64,000 nt of DNA from Halisarca cf. caerulea. Lineage: Eukaryota; Porifera; Demospongiae; Chondrillida; Halisarcidae. The notes under the pieces are model-generated. The model searched no databases. It saw only the letters and a list, made by a program, of their open reading frames with translations, and was not told the origin of the DNA. Below, in pieces: positions 10,410 to 30,639 of the stretch (within the stretch, counting starts at the first letter, position 1; every line of letters starts with the position of its first letter). The stretch lies in contig CAUJGJ010000313.1 in NCBI GenBank assembly GCA_963170055.1, positions 3,491,701-3,555,700 of the forward strand. Direction: 5' to 3'. A program made the position numbers and the translations under genes.

Positions 10410-12623
10410 CTACATTTTAGTATTAGCCACACTGTTTGATGTAAATGGCAATGTTTGATGAGTGGGTGACGGGTGATGGATAAACTGCGAAAACGTGGAT
10501 CTTGCTGACTGAATGTAGTGCTTCATCATTCTCTTGCTGCACACATACGCAATTGCAACCAAAGTAAGCTGACAGCCATTCAATACGACAACAAAGTATC
10601 TCCCCCAAAGTTGACCCTTCCCATCAGTTCCAGGTATCAGAATGAATGCAAGCACAATCCATAAGACTCCAGATACAGCGATTATAGCTGTAATCACACG
10701 GTAATTTTGCATCAGTATGTTATGCCACATATTGCTTTCTTGCTGATCCTTCAAGAACAGAGTTAGTTTGATGACTGCACAAGTGCAGAACACAAATGTT
10801 ACGATGTTGAAAATGAGGGAGAGACCGAGAGGAGTGACAAATGCAACGCTGATAGCAGTAATATTGCTCATCCAACATGTAGACAGTTGAAAGCCATATC
10901 CAACACTTCCTTCCAAAGTATAGTTGAGAATCACACAGACAGCAGTAATAGCGGCAGAGATGGAATAAGCTGGTACAAGATAAATTGACAAGTATAGGCA
11001 ATTACCTTTAAATGTGCCATCGGATTCTGGAATCACTTTGAGAGCAGAGTAAAATGTCCTCGCTGCCTCTGAGAAGAGTACACTGCATGAAAAGAATCTT
11101 GCTAAAAATGTGTAATGAATAAGAATAGCCAATGTTGTACAGAGTGGTTGAGAGTTAATGGCTGCAGAAGTAGAGTGGGCTATAGCTAGTACAAGGTCAC
11201 CGATAGCAACAATGGTAGCCATATTCAACAGCAGTTTACCATAGAGTGTTTGAAGCTCCCTGTAGACACAGTAAGTAAAGAGAATGAAAACTCCAGAAAT
11301 GATGTTCAATGCAAGACCACAGTAAGACAGCACTTCGAGTGCAACAGAATGTATCCCTGCAGCATCACTTGTGATAATCTCAGGGTGGTCTTCCGTCAAG
11401 TTTTCACAAATGATGGGCTCGTTCTCTGTGTTCATCCCCACTATGGGGTAAATGAGATTGTCTCCCAGCCGTTGCACAGTGATTGAGTCAAACAAAACAT
11501 ATTCGATCTTAGTCAGAGCAATGAAAGTGCAGCTGTCATTTGAATTTCCATACAGTGCAGTATGGTTGAAGTAGACTGTTTTGCAATTGGATTCAGCGTA
11601 AGGGTAGTAAACTGTTCCATTGGGACAAGTCAGTGTAGTATTAACGGCAACACTATTACCATCATATGAAATTGTGTTCTCTGACAATGAATTGAAAAAG
11701 AAAGTAAGTTTCATTCTGCCAAAGTATATTAAAGGAAAATTTATAGCAAACGAATTCACACAGCGGCCAACCTGTGCAGTATTACATATGGCACAATATG
11801 GATTTGAATAAAAATTACCTTGAGAGGAAACTAATTTTTCTATTGAATAGCGGGAACAGTTTGCCATAAGTGTTGAGTAGTCTACAGTTGATGGTAAATT
11901 TGCAGGCGGTGTTTCTGGGCACGTAGTCACGTATGATGAATCACATTGTCTAGCTTTTAGTATGCCACTCGATGGCTCTGGTGGGGTGAACGAAAGAGGA
12001 TGACAATATGACTTGAAAGTTTGACTAGTAAGTGAGAGTGAATGCCGAAGAAAAACTTTGATTCTCTCATCACAATTCCACTTTGAGACCCATACTATCA
12101 GTTGATTATTGGCTACATTGTTGCACAAACCACAATACTTGTTTTTGTAACTAATCCCAGTGAAATTATCAGTTGCAGGAGGACTGTCACCAAAAGGGCT
12201 TTCTTCACAAAGTTGTACAATAAACTTCTCTGTGGCTTGCATTGCTCTAGCTTTCCAAGTATGTGAGCATTTTGTGATCATAAAGTATTTCTTACATGTG
12301 CAGCCAGTTTCAATACAAGGCTGCAGGCATTCCAGGTGGGATCTGTTTGGAAAAATTGTCATATAGTCAAACAAATCCGAATCAGGTGAAGATGTGTGCA
12401 GTGAATGGTCTCGACAGCAGTCCTGGTACCAAAAGCACATTTCATCGCAGTAGCAGGGATTAAAGGGAAAAAATCCACTGCATCTTCCTGCCAACTTTTG
12501 ACAGCTTAGTAACAGAATCTCATCATGAAAAGTGTGGTTAGTGAAATTGGAATTTTCCAGTCCAACCACGCCAGCCACCACCCATATGGTGGGAATACAG
12601 AGCACGGATGCAATGATACTCAT
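10410..12623 (-). CDS. Adhesion/Methuselah-like (class B-type) GPCR with somatomedin-B-like domain
   Basis: A single-exon gene of 737 residues. I start it at the ATG at 12623 because the hydrophobic run MSIIASVLCIPTIWVVAG after it is a signal peptide; upstream codons in the same frame have no ATG. Residues about 41-73 carry a somatomedin-B-like cysteine pattern (C.....RC....F....CYCD..C....DCC.DH, with a further Cys near ECLQPC). A cysteine-rich, heavily N-glycosylated ectodomain follows to about residue 460. Seven hydrophobic helices follow, e.g. VALEVLSYCGLALNIISGVF, LLLNMATIVAIGDLVLAIA, a CW in the second outer loop (STCWMSN) and a short basic tail (SKRMMKHYIQ). I see no GPS cleavage motif, so it is closer to the Methuselah/secretin-like type than to a classic adhesion GPCR. 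It would sit in the plasma membrane; the ligand is unknown. It may be an intronless retro-derived member of a larger receptor family. Confidence 0.88.
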   Translation of the reverse strand: MSIIASVLCIPTIWVVAGVVGLENSNFTNHTFHDEILLLSCQKLAGRCSGFFPFNPCYCDEMCFWYQDCCRDHSLHTSSPDSDLFDYMTIFPNRSHLECLQPCIETGCTCKKYFMITKCSHTWKARAMQATEKFIVQLCEESPFGDSPPATDNFTGISYKNKYCGLCNNVANNQLIVWVSKWNCDERIKVFLRHSLSLTSQTFKSYCHPLSFTPPEPSSGILKARQCDSSYVTTCPETPPANLPSTVDYSTLMANCSRYSIEKLVSSQGNFYSNPYCAICNTAQVGRCVNSFAINFPLIYFGRMKLTFFFNSLSENTISYDGNSVAVNTTLTCPNGTVYYPYAESNCKTVYFNHTALYGNSNDSCTFIALTKIEYVLFDSITVQRLGDNLIYPIVGMNTENEPIICENLTEDHPEIITSDAAGIHSVALEVLSYCGLALNIISGVFILFTYCVYRELQTLYGKLLLNMATIVAIGDLVLAIAHSTSAAINSQPLCTTLAILIHYTFLARFFSCSVLFSEAARTFYSALKVIPESDGTFKGNCLYLSIYLVPAYSISAAITAVCVILNYTLEGSVGYGFQLSTCWMSNITAISVAFVTPLGLSLIFNIVTFVFCTCAVIKLTLFLKDQQESNMWHNILMQNYRVITAIIAVSGVLWIVLAFILIPGTDGKGQLWGRYFVVVLNGCQLTLVAIAYVCSKRMMKHYIQSARSTFSQFIHHPSPTHQTLPFTSNSVANTKM

Positions 12624-12719
12624 AACTCCTACTGTCCTATATGACTCACTACTATTATGAGCACTATGTAGAGGACTGAATGCTTTATAAGTACCAGTGC
12701 AGCTGAGCAGAATCAATAT

Positions 12720-13456
12720 TAATATTTCTTTTCCTAATATTCAGTTAGCACATCTTGCTTTTTGAGAAAATGTACATTAAACATGATGACAGAATTTGAT
12801 CTTCACATTCCTACAAAGTGCAATTAACTTTAAGACCCACAACCCCCATTTGCACTACATAGCTACGTACAGCTATAGGTCTTGCATGCAAGTTGATACC
12901 AACTCAACATGTACTTTAAATATAGCCCTTGTACTATATATGTAGCTGGGCTCCATCTATATGTTAGACTACATATTATACTTTGTACAGTTTCTATAGG
13001 TCTGACAAGTTGCCATAAGTCTGACTGTAGGTATACGTTGCGAATGGTGATTAGTTTTTAGCTGCATCGACCTACAAAAAGATGCATGTAACAGACCAAT
13101 TTAAACCGTTATGCCTATATATTTCAAGTGCAATACAATCACACCACTTTGTATGTGCACATGTAAATTCACTTTAGGCAGTCACGGCATGCATTTTTCT
13201 TGCCTGATTAATTTTCTATGCTTATCCTAAGGCAACTACCAGGATTGGAAAGGGGACGTGGAACCCACATGCATGCATGATCTAGCCTTAGGCTATAAAA
13301 TATTTTTTAATAATTGATTCATAATTAAATATTATATTATAATATAATATAATAATTCTCTATGCAGAATTATTGTGCCATGTTGATAGTGCCAGCTCTG
13401 ATATTACAGTGTGTATATCTCTCCCGCTTATGCGTCGAATATTAGATTGAATTTCC
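12720..13456. other. Intergenic, no gene seen
   Basis: AT-rich sequence upstream of the receptor gene, with many stops in all frames. It would hold the promoter of that gene, but no clear motif stands out. Confidence 0.5.
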
Positions 13457-13499
13457 ATGCCTATATTATGCTACATACCAAACAGTAGTAGTATAATAG

Positions 13500-13675
13500 T
13501 GTGTGTGTTGTGTGTACATGTGTGTTGTGTGGGTGTGTGGGCGTGTGGACGTGTTGTGTGCATCTGTGTTGTGTGTGTGGGTGTGGGTGTGTGGGCATGT
13601 TGTGTGTGTGTGTGTGTGGGTGGGTGGGTTTGTGTCTGTGAGGGGGAGTGTGGGTGTGTGTGTGTATATACACGC
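13500..13675. repeat. GT-rich imperfect repeat (TGTGTGGG type)
   Basis: Degenerate GT/GGGT array. Frames through it are low-complexity artefacts. Confidence 0.9.
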
Positions 13676-13923
13676 ACACACTTTTTGGAAACTTCATTAT
13701 TACAAACCAATGCAAGCTTACAATAAAAAAGGAGTGACAGAAAGAAAATGATTATAACAGTTAACACATACAGTATAGGATGTGGTGCAATGGACATTTT
13801 ATAGCAGTTAGATAATATGAGTGTAAAGGAAAAGCTTATGGTTTTGCGTAAACACTACTGTAACTGTTAGTGCACTACACATTACTACTAGCATTGATAA
13901 TAGACACAGTAACTATAGTAATA

Positions 13924-14720
13924 TTATAGTTCCCTACAAACATGCAATAAGGAAGACAGCAAGTGGTCACATTGCACTGAGTGGTAGGTACATAGTTCAA
14001 GTACTGGAACCGTTGCTGAGGTGGTTGTAGGAACACCAGACCAATTAAGTAAGACTCTCAGAGAGCAAGGCCTGACATGGAGCAGTATAGGTAGGTCTTC
14101 AACTCTGGATCTAGGAGGATCTGGGAATTTGACAATAGCACTAAGACCGTCCCTGTCTACCATACCCTGGGAGCTAACTTGTACAGGCCAGATAGTGCAC
14201 TGGACTTGGCAGTGTTGGCAACATCCTGATGTCTATATAGCTTCTTTCCTAATGGCTACATCCAGAAAATTCTCCTTAAGAGGACACGTAAGCTTAATGA
14301 GAAAAACAGAGCATTCGGCATCATTCCAGATTACCAGGTCAGGTTTGAGGTCAGTAGGGCAGAAATGATGTGGTGTTTAAATTTGTACTCTTGGTGGGAA
14401 AATCCATCATGATGGTCAGGTTGTAGTCCTTGCACCAGTCACAGGTTTTGAAATGGCCATGCATGGATGAATTTTGCAATCTCAGCTAGAACTACATTGT
14501 GCCTTGCATCGTATAACACCTCTCTATGAGAACCATGTATTGAGAACATGCATGACGCAGGGTTTGTAGTTGCCCGCACAATCTGCATTGTGGTGAGATG
14601 TTCTTCTTCAGTGCACGAGGTTGGAGTTGTGAGGAAGGGTGTCTTGCATGGGTGGCATTCAAGCACGAGGTTGGAGTTGTGAGGAAGGGTGTCTTGCATG
14701 GGTGGCATTCAAGACAAAGC
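13924..14720 (-). pseudogene. Retroelement C-terminal relic (CxLC...H type)
   Basis: Reading the minus strand across frames gives CRLCGQLQTLRHVLN (a CxxC..H finger), REVLYDARHNVVLAEIAKFI, KFKHHIISALLTSNLTW, NALFFSLSLRVLLRRIF and finally SRGMVDRDGLSAIVKF. This order (finger, 'RHd.vL..i', 'RPDlv.w', 'lTV.fE', 'gsRG..d...f') is the tail domain of another invertebrate retroelement class. There are multiple frameshifts and stops. An internal 50-bp exact tandem duplication lies at 14613-14712. Confidence 0.65.
14613..14712. repeat. 50-bp tandem duplication (2 copies)
   Basis: Two adjacent copies (14613-14662 and 14663-14712) of a unit starting gcacgaggttggagttgtga are essentially identical, indicating a very recent duplication. 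Confidence 0.95.
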
Positions 14721-15013
14721 TCATGATGTGTGATGGCAGGGTCCAGATAGCTGTAAACCAGTAGTCAATGGTGGAAGTGATTGTACAGGCTTGAAGTCAG
14801 AAACAACCCTGTACCTCCAAAGCAGCAATATTGTCAAAATGGGCTGTGTCTTTGGGCTGGCAGAAATCTTCCTTTTCACAGCAGCCTTGGCTTAATTGTG
14901 GCAGACACAGAGGAATGGCAGATGGCGTCATGAACTATCTCAGCAGGTCCATGGTGTTGCATGGTATATATTTGCCAATGTGCCGCAGAGAAGTGAGTTA
15001 GTGTACAATAGAG

Positions 15014-15268
<255 letters not shown>

Positions 15269-15689
15269 ATGGTTTTCATGGTTGGGAAGCTAACCATGAA
15301 ATATTCATAAACTCATGAATTAAAGTTATTAGTATTTATAATTTACTGCAAATTTCAATTTCCTTCTGACATAAACTGCAATTTTTACCATGAATATTCC
15401 AACAATTTCAGCATCCATGAAAATTTACCCTTTATACTCTCTGTATGGCATACTACTATTATACAAAGCTCATATCTGATATACATTTATATTGAATTTG
15501 CCAAATTTAACTCTAACCAATACCATCTGGAGTTTACCAATTATGATGCTCGCCAAAGTTTCCCACTGTACGGTATGTGTAGGGTGAAAGCCTTCTCAAT
15601 AGACTACCTGTATACAAGGACCACTTCTTATTATATAGAAACCATGTAGGCTGGTCCATATAGGGGTTCCCTCAGTGATACTGCATGTA

Positions 15690-15830
15690 ACCAACTTTGT
15701 GCCTCTATATTAGGACCATGCCCCCTCCTCTCTCCTGGTTCCCATAGGCGCATAGGAACCAGGGGCCCTTAAAAATGAATCAAGGGGGGGCTCTGTCCCC
15801 CAACATTTGATATGCTATATATATATCGTG
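15690..15830. repeat. Stem-loop-bearing repeat ('aggaaccagg')
   Basis: CCTGGTTCC (15734-15742) pairs perfectly with GGAACCAGG (15755-15763), and C- and G-runs flank it. It looks like a remnant of an inverted-repeat transposon. No coding potential. Confidence 0.45.
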
Positions 15831-16214
15831 CCAAGTACGATGGGAAAAAGATCAACATGCAAAGCTAACCTAACTTGTATCCTTAAATGACTGTTTATAA
15901 GCACTCACTGAGACACTACACCTGTCACAGTGGTAAAAGTGGAGTGTTAATTGCATGTGGTCATTGCACATACATAGACCGCCATTTTGCATTAAATTTT
16001 ATTCATGTTCGCACATGACAGACTGCACAATGTCATGTGGAATGAAGTTTGGCATAGTAACAAACATGCAAGCATAATGATATATATATAATATATGTAT
16101 CAAGCATGATCAATTCTCCTGCTGCACCCCTATAACTGAAATGCCTTCCTGCACCAGTGGCTCCTACATCTTTCTCCAGATACCTACATTCCTGCTATTA
16201 TATATGCATTGCTT

Positions 16215-16404
16215 CTGCTTTAACTTGAGGCTCACTTCTACTTCATCTTCTACTTCACAATTAAACCTTCCACGTTTTTGTACTTCCCTTGGCCAGAAGG
16301 CATTTAGTTTTGTTGGCCATTATTATAGCGATAGCTACCAAATAACATCCGATGCTGTGCGGACTTTCGGGTGTTCACAAAACTATGTGAAAATCACTTT
16401 TTAA
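16215..16404 (+). pseudogene. Short LINE C-terminal fragment
   Basis: The frame has SQLNLPRFCTSLGQKAFSFVG, the same conserved tail as the minus-strand LINE relic at 5392-6040 (LNLPSFRTSMGQKSFSFMG), then diverges. Only about 100 bases are recognisable. Confidence 0.6.
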
Positions 16405-16989
16405 ATGAACAACTCATTGACAATATGATTTTGTACATATCATCAATCAGACACTATTTTCATACTCATGCACCTGGTCCAATGATGCAGGAATTTTTTA
16501 ACCCGTGTCCAAATCATGGTTGATGGACGTTCTAGTAGCCAGACAAATATGTTGTAGAAGACTGCCTCTGCTCAGCAGCCTATAGGGCCAGGTACATTGG
16601 GATTAGGTTTATCCGACAACATCTTTCCCCATAAATGTGTCAGATAAACCAGGTGTTGGATAAATCAGGCATAGCCTTGTGTACTGCGAAGCGGCAGGGA
16701 TTCACAGCAGCATTGGTTGAATGACGTTTCTGGATGAACCAGAGTTGGATAAATGAGGTGTGGCTGTATTATGCATATGGAACCAAATTCATTATGATAA
16801 AATCATTATTCAACACGTGTCCAGCACTGGATGGGACTAGCAGTGCACAAAACTCAGATACAATGATATTTCCTTATAATCCTAGATTAATGGTTAAGTC
16901 AGTTAACCATACCTCTGAACACCTGGTTGAAGAAGGTCCAGAGGGGGGTCTGAGGTGCCTTCACTGATGGGAAATGGTATGATGACCTA

Positions 16990-17168
16990 TACAGTAAAAT
17001 CTCGATAATTAGAACCATGATAATTAGAATATCTGGCTTAATTCAAACATTGATGAATGTACCGTTCCTAATGTATGGAATATATATGTGGCTGGTTAAT
17101 TAGAGCTTACAGATAATTAGAACATTTTACCGGAAAATCAAGGTTCTAATTAAAGAGATTTCACTGTA
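16990..17168. mobile_element. MITE with TA-flanked TIRs (pogo/Tigger-like end)
   Basis: The left end 'tacagtaaaatctcgataat' and the right end 'ttaaagagatttcactgta' are imperfect inverted repeats starting CAGT and flanked by TA. The interior has paired 'attagaacc/ggttctaat' arms. About 179 bp, non-coding. A decayed copy is at 2026-2190. Confidence 0.75.
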
Positions 17169-17484
17169 TATAGCTAGGTGCTCTGATACAGGCGACTGCT
17201 GACCTGATAACTGAGATTGTGAGAGGCTTGCATCTGATCCAACTCATAGCTGAATGGTATATGGTTGCCTGTGCTTTTCAGCCATGAGACTGGATATAGC
17301 CTCTTAAGAGCCATGGTGGTTGTGGGACTCCACCAGTCTGAAACTAATTGAAACTTGCTTACGCACAAGGTAAATCAATTAAAGGGTCTACGCCATATAT
17401 AGTCTTGATGAGTTCGGTCAAACTTGTAGCCCACCACGGATAATAGATTACGTATCCATGAGTCCATTGGTACTCACATTCACA

Positions 17485-24510
<7,026 letters not shown>

Positions 24511-25423
24511 TGTTTGCAAACCAGATCACTGGTTCGTCTGGTGGTGTGCATTGGGCTACGTGTGTATTCTGTGTTACTGCTTTATTGCATTTTATTCGAA
24601 TTTCGGTATCATTATGGGATATTGTTTGAATTTATAATTTTTGAATCTGTAGAATTTCAACTGCACATATACGTGCATGCACATCCACATTATATATAGC
24701 AGACTGAGTTTCAACGTACGATTATAAAAAGTAATCAGGGTTAATATAATAATTATAATTGATCCTGAATGCAGCATGACGCATGCATAAATTACTTTTA
24801 TATGATACATAGACCGCGTATACATGTATATAAGCTCAAGCTGGCTAAATATAATTGTTATAAGGTACATATTATATATATAATATCAAACTAATAATGG
24901 TCACATGCTGTCTGCACTTTAACGTTAATCCTATAATATCTTATACTCCACGATAATGCACACAATGTTCAGTGTATAATATACGTGGATTGAACTGGCC
25001 TCGACCACCCTAATTGATCGTGATTGGCCACCAGCCAGCTGCAGCCCATGCAGGCCCTATACTTTTGTATAAGACCAGCTGTGCTGGTTGTAAATGTGTA
25101 TATTATATATAATATGTGCTCCATTAGTTAATCTAGCTCCCCCCCCCCCCCCCCCCTATAATTGCATGTGCAGAGAATACCTCTTTTGAATTAAAGACCA
25201 AGCTTATGCATATAATATTATACACAAATAATGCAAATTTAAACATGCATCATATCTCCCTGAGGATGATCTCTCTATAGCTAGGGGTATACCACTATAG
25301 ATCATGCATGATGACGTGAATACATATAGTGTATCGCCAAGTACATGTACTACATTTTATTATAACATCAGTTACTATAAAAAATGTCCAATGTGCAAAA
25401 TTAATTATAATGTTACATACAGT
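24511..25423. other. Convergent intergenic region, no gene seen
   Basis: Lies between the 3' ends of the LANCL gene (plus) and sulfotransferase A (minus). AT-rich, with an 18-base poly-C run at about 25140-25157. No frame of note. Confidence 0.5.
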
Positions 25424-28305
25424 TTAAACTTCAAAATCAAAATCTAGGCCGGAGTTCTTCATTCTTTTGGAATATTCTTCATCAAATCTCCTGTTCTGAT
25501 CTTCAGTGAAGTAGTTCTTCCAATCACCAACATCTCCCTTGCGCATGAATGTAACTTTATTGTCACGGCAATGAGAAGACAACCATGAATAATTTGCCGA
25601 AGGATTATCTTTCATGGAGTCAAATGAGCACTGCTTTGCTATGGTATCCACCACCTGTGGCTCGAGCTGATACCCCAGGAAGGATCCCAGTGTATCGACT
25701 GCCTTGTGCAGGTCTTTCTTCATGTCCTCGTACTTCAGGAAGAGAATATTTTGTGCTTCTGTATAAAAGAATTGAATGAAAGTCAGTCTCAGGCTGTTAT
25801 TTTCTGATATATGTTCATAATTTTATAATATTATATATACACACTCAGTTATTATAATGATCATATTCGATATAGTATTAGTACTGTAACATGAATTCAG
25901 CATAGTAACTGTCCTGGCATGCATGGTTTGAATTTAATAATTTTCAAGAAAGTACTGTAGTTAATATATACAATGAAATATAAGCATTCATCTGTGTTTG
26001 AACGGAAGTAACGGTAAGGATGACTGACGCACGAAAATAATTATCAAGACCCAAAACAGGAGCAGCATGCATGAGGATGAGCAATCATCGTGGGAAGGTG
26101 GTTCATTAGGGCTCAATGAGACTACAATTAAATCAAGAAGGATTTCCTGGACCAAGCAAAATTAATGTGGAAATCATGAACCTTTCTTCGAATTCATAAA
26201 ATAATCTAAGACTGAAATAATTTCACACAAATCAGCAGAGGAGCTATACAACGTACAGTATTCTTTGCCCACAATCTGAAGTAGTAACTGAAATATAATA
26301 GGCTAGCAAAACACATGCACAGTGTTCTATTACGTGTATACCTTTGTGCTTCCACCACCCCAGTACATGGTCAAACCATGATCCAGAAGGTACGTTTCCA
26401 GCAAAAAACTGCTCAAAGTACCATTCCCAGGTTCCAGTGAACTCATAGTATGTAAAAAGTTTTAAATGATGGTAGTAGGACACAGCAACATCTTTGGGAT
26501 TCCTGGCAATGTAGACATATTTGGCAGGTGATGCTGTTGGTTCCACACCGTGAATCATTTCATAGGTATCGTGAGATTTCAAGTATCGAGGAGGGGGGAC
26601 ATCCTACCGGTAAGAAAATGTAGTATGAAATAAAGATGGTAGAAATTGGGCTAGATGCATGAGCATTGGTAAAGATGAGCATATGTCTGGATAGGCACAG
26701 GGTTGGACAGAGTTTATCAGGTACAGCGAGCAAATTCCTATACCCTGCAGCCTAAGGTTATATATAATGCTAATGTTACTGTTACCAGTAGTGCTATGTA
26801 CATTATAATGTGGCCCCAGGAGGTAGGAAATAGCACACTGTGTATATATGCAGTGCAATTTCCTACACCCTGAAGGTTATAATGTTACAATATAGTGCTA
26901 TGTACATTTGTAACGGTTGTAACAATGTGGGATGTAATATTATAGGACACCATATATATACCCAGCAAAGTATGCCTAACCCTATGGTCTCGCATTGCCC
27001 AGACTGTTTCTCATCTCCATAAATGTATGCTGACGTCATTGACTAGTCGAACTCTATGCCTGTCCAGACATATGTCTATCTAGGCCTAAGCCTGACTATA
27101 TTGACCTGCAGCTGCTGTGCATGTATCAGGACCGAGACTTTGCCACCACCACCACTTGGCCATTTTGTCATGGGCCAGCCTGGAGAAAGTGCTTTCACGA
27201 GATCCATTCATTGTGTATTAATATACTGTATCTTCAAAATAATATTGTTTATAATACTGTAACAACAGAATAATTATGTTTATGTCAACATAACCCATCC
27301 AAAACACAAGGCATTTAATTCCAGTGAGAATTACACACCGGGATGGGTTCAAAGGGCCGCCATGTCAATTAATGTGAACTGACCTGTGTATCTGTACTCT
27401 CATAGTTTGTGCATGGGCACTCTATTGACTACTAGTCTGACGTTGCCAACCCAATCTCGCTCAGCCATTTTTGGGGACTGATGTCACCACGCCAGACTAA
27501 TAAATGTGTATATGTAGTTTGGTGTCTGAGTGTCTCTGATACTATGCGGGGTAAAGTGGAGTAAAATGCAATGGTAGGGCAGCTAGGTGTCACAGGAATT
27601 TTGGTTCAGTTGGATTTGGATCAGGCGGACCATATTTTCTGTAAGATTTGGTTTGCCGGATCATTCTTCCTTAGGAATTTTGGTCTGGCCACATGACTTT
27701 CTGTCCAGGTTTTATGAACGTTCATTTTGAGAGATTCAAGCAATTTGATCTGAAGAATGCTACTGATTGTAGATGCTATCAATCCCAAGAAGGCATTTCG
27801 AAAGATCAGCAACCCGGATCAAGATTCCTAGACCTGGACCATTTCTTCCACAAAATTTGGTCCAGCCGGACCAAATTTAACACAAAAATTTGGTCCATCC
27901 AGATCAAAATTCCCCATTTTCCTGGTAACATGTCAACTATGGTTAGATAGCATGCTGTAACAAAAGTTAAGGCCCTGTTCCGTTTTCCCTGCTAATACCC
28001 TATATACGTACCTTGCAACTAGCTGGTCCATCCTTCGCCAACCATTTTATGGTAGTTGCTAGCTCCACACCGTTATCCACTCCGTTGTTCTTAATAAGCT
28101 TTGCAATTTGCTGTGTCCAAGTCGTACCTGATTTAGGATAGGTCACTATGTAGACGTCATCGGGAAGAACAGCCCAGTCCTTTAGTTCGTCCATTCTCTT
28201 CTGGTCGATAAACGGCGGTACGGGGATTCCATTAGCTTTGTTCATGACAAGGAAGTTACCTTCATTTCTTCCGGATTCAACACTCATTGATTCATCATTC
28301 GCCAT
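25424..28305 (-). CDS. Cytosolic sulfotransferase A (SULT1-like)
   Basis: Three exons read on the minus strand: 28305-28012, 26603-26342, 25758-25424; 296 residues, the typical SULT length. Exon 1 holds the PAPS phosphosulfate loop TYPKSGTTW. Exon 2 begins DVPPPRYLKSHDTYEM, where His aligns with the catalytic base and Lys-Ser-His keeps the family K-x-H; it then has the 3'-phosphate site YIARNPKDVAVSYYHH. Exon 3 has the RKGDVGDWKNYF loop. Exon phases 0 and 1 match those of the two paralogues upstream. The enzyme is predicted to move sulfate from PAPS to a hydroxyl or amine of a small lipophilic acceptor in the cytosol. I start at ATG 28305 (MANDESMS) because this gives the family N-terminus; the frame stays open for 70 codons upstream without homology. 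It is the most diverged of the three. Acceptor identity is unknown. Confidence 0.93.
27429..27507. mobile_element. Short inverted-end repeat (putative about 75-bp MITE)
   Basis: 'tagtctgacgttgcc' at one end and 'cacgccagacta' at the other are inverted. The internal 'ccaacccaatctcgctcagc' recurs at 42970-42990. In intron 1 of sulfotransferase A. Confidence 0.5.
27600..27935. repeat. Cluster of 'atttggtcc' inverted motifs
   Basis: Repeated 'tttggtcc' and 'ggaccaaat' words, including a perfect hairpin near 27855-27876 (atttggtcc-agcc-ggaccaaat). Possibly a decayed inverted-repeat element in intron 1 of sulfotransferase A. Confidence 0.4.
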
Positions 28306-29263
28306 GGTTGGCGACAAGGTGAAGGATCGAGGATGATGGCAAAGATTCTCTGACTTCGCGTAGCTGTTGATCCCCTCGAGTACATTTATTATAGTCTCAC
28401 GGAGCCAGACTCGATTTATACACCTGAAGCTATAGGGTAGTTTCCCCACACGGTTATTATAATATGGCTTCTTGCCAATGGTTATTATATACCCATAGTG
28501 CCTGTGTTTTACGTGCACTGGATATTAAGAATGTACTGCGAATGAAATGGGCTATATATAATCATCAAGCCACATATTATGCAGAGATATACTTCAAGTT
28601 GGTGTTGTTGACAAAGCTTGCCGTACGTGGAGAGGATAGGGCCACTGTGACTGCCGGAGGGCAGCTTTGCCGGGTAACATTTTCTTTTACCGTCCATCGG
28701 CAATTGTGAGCTTAAGAATTTACTCATACGAGTGTAATACTCAGATATTGTCTGAATCATAGAACATAATAGCTATTATATATCAGGTTCAGCAGTAATT
28801 ATAATAATATTATGTTTAATATATTAAATATATTATTAATATTAATATAATTGTAACGAAGTTCCTTCCGACTGAACTAAAACTCTACACACCTTTATAG
28901 ACAGTGAGCCTGAACGAAAGTGTGACTAGAGAAGGTGATTAAACGTGATAGGTTGAGATAAGCATAATATTCAAAGGACATAATATATAACAAAGAACGG
29001 ATATAATCTGTCGGCTCAAAGCACTTATAGTAAGTGAATTCTAAATGGTGACCATAGACTAGACTAAATACTAATTAAAACTAAGGTGAACTGAGACACA
29101 GACAAACCTTACAATTACATCCACTACTTATCACAACACATGCATGGAACACACCATGTACATTACATTGATTTGACTGTTCACACACATGCACAAATAG
29201 AGTCACATCACCACAATAATAAATTGTAAACCACAGATTATATCCATGCATAGATCTTCAAAT

Positions 29264-30562
29264 TTATTCAAATTCAAATTCAAGACTACTTCCTTTCATT
29301 TGCTTGGTATATTCTTCATCAAATCTCTTGTTCTGGTCTTCCGTAAAGTGATTCTTCCAATCACCAACAATTCCTTTGCGTATGAATGACACTTGATTAT
29401 CTTGTGCGGCCCAAGAAAGATTTGTAGCTGGATTGCCTCTCATGGCTTGGAATCCACTTTGCTGTGCTATGGTGTCCACTATTTGTGGTTCAAGTTTGCA
29501 ACCCATAAAGGATGAGACAGTTTCAATGGTTTTACACAAATCTTTCTTCATGTCCTCGTACTTTAGAAAGAGAACATTTGATGCTCCTGTCAAAGGAAGC
29601 ACAGATTTCTCAATGACACGCACTTGTACCCATACACTCCAGAATCTGAAAGAATATGATATAATTATACCAAATTAACTACTACAAAGAATTTTATAAT
29701 TAATTTCAGAATGAAGTTGATTTGTGGAATGTGTAATAATATAATTCTATATGCAAGGGAAATTCCCATCGGATTAATAGTTATTATAACTATAATATTG
29801 TGTTCTAGGCTACTACACACCTTCTGAGGGAGTATCCTATACACATTTACTGTATATGCATGAGACCTGATCTCGAGGATGCAAAGTGTCAAAGGGTATG
29901 TGAGAGCCGTAAAATCACTATCACATACGTACTACTTACGTGCATGGTCTGTATATTACGTAGATTGGCATTTATAACCAACTGATTGCCACTGCATAGG
30001 CAGGACAAATAAACAATCTCAGACTGACAAATATTCAGTTTCAACCTAGCATGCTTGCCTAGCTATGGCTGCATGCATTTAATTTAAGAGTGCCATGCAT
30101 TTCAGCAATTATATTTCTTCGGAGAGCACCAGGTCATGCATTGAGGCTTAACTTTGAATGGATTGGCAAGGACTTTGAAGATTCTCAACACATGCATGCG
30201 TCTGTTTCTATAACAACATCAGCCACATGCAGAATTATGTATAGCCATGCAATATTATTTCAAACCATGCAGCTTAGATTGGTCCCAAGAATGTAACAAA
30301 TGTTTACCAAGCATGCCAACAGGCAACAGCATGCAACGCCATGCAAACATGATGCCAACAGTTACTGCCACATGCAATGTTTCAAGCATGCAAGATGTAA
30401 TCTGCATGTCAATGCCTAAAAGATCCAAAGTTTAGGGACTAAAGCCACTTGGAATAGTAGGGTGGAAGCTAGCCTCTATTGTACCAATGATGCTGCTTTG
30501 AGCCTTGTACACCCTTAAGCATACATACAGATACACAAAAACACAATGTCATGTGCACACAT

Positions 30563-30639
<77 letters not shown>

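Noticed and set aside
28306..28518. 70-codon N-terminal extension of sulfotransferase A
   Set aside because: In frame but without similarity to SULTs or to genes B and C; ATG at 28305 gives the normal length.
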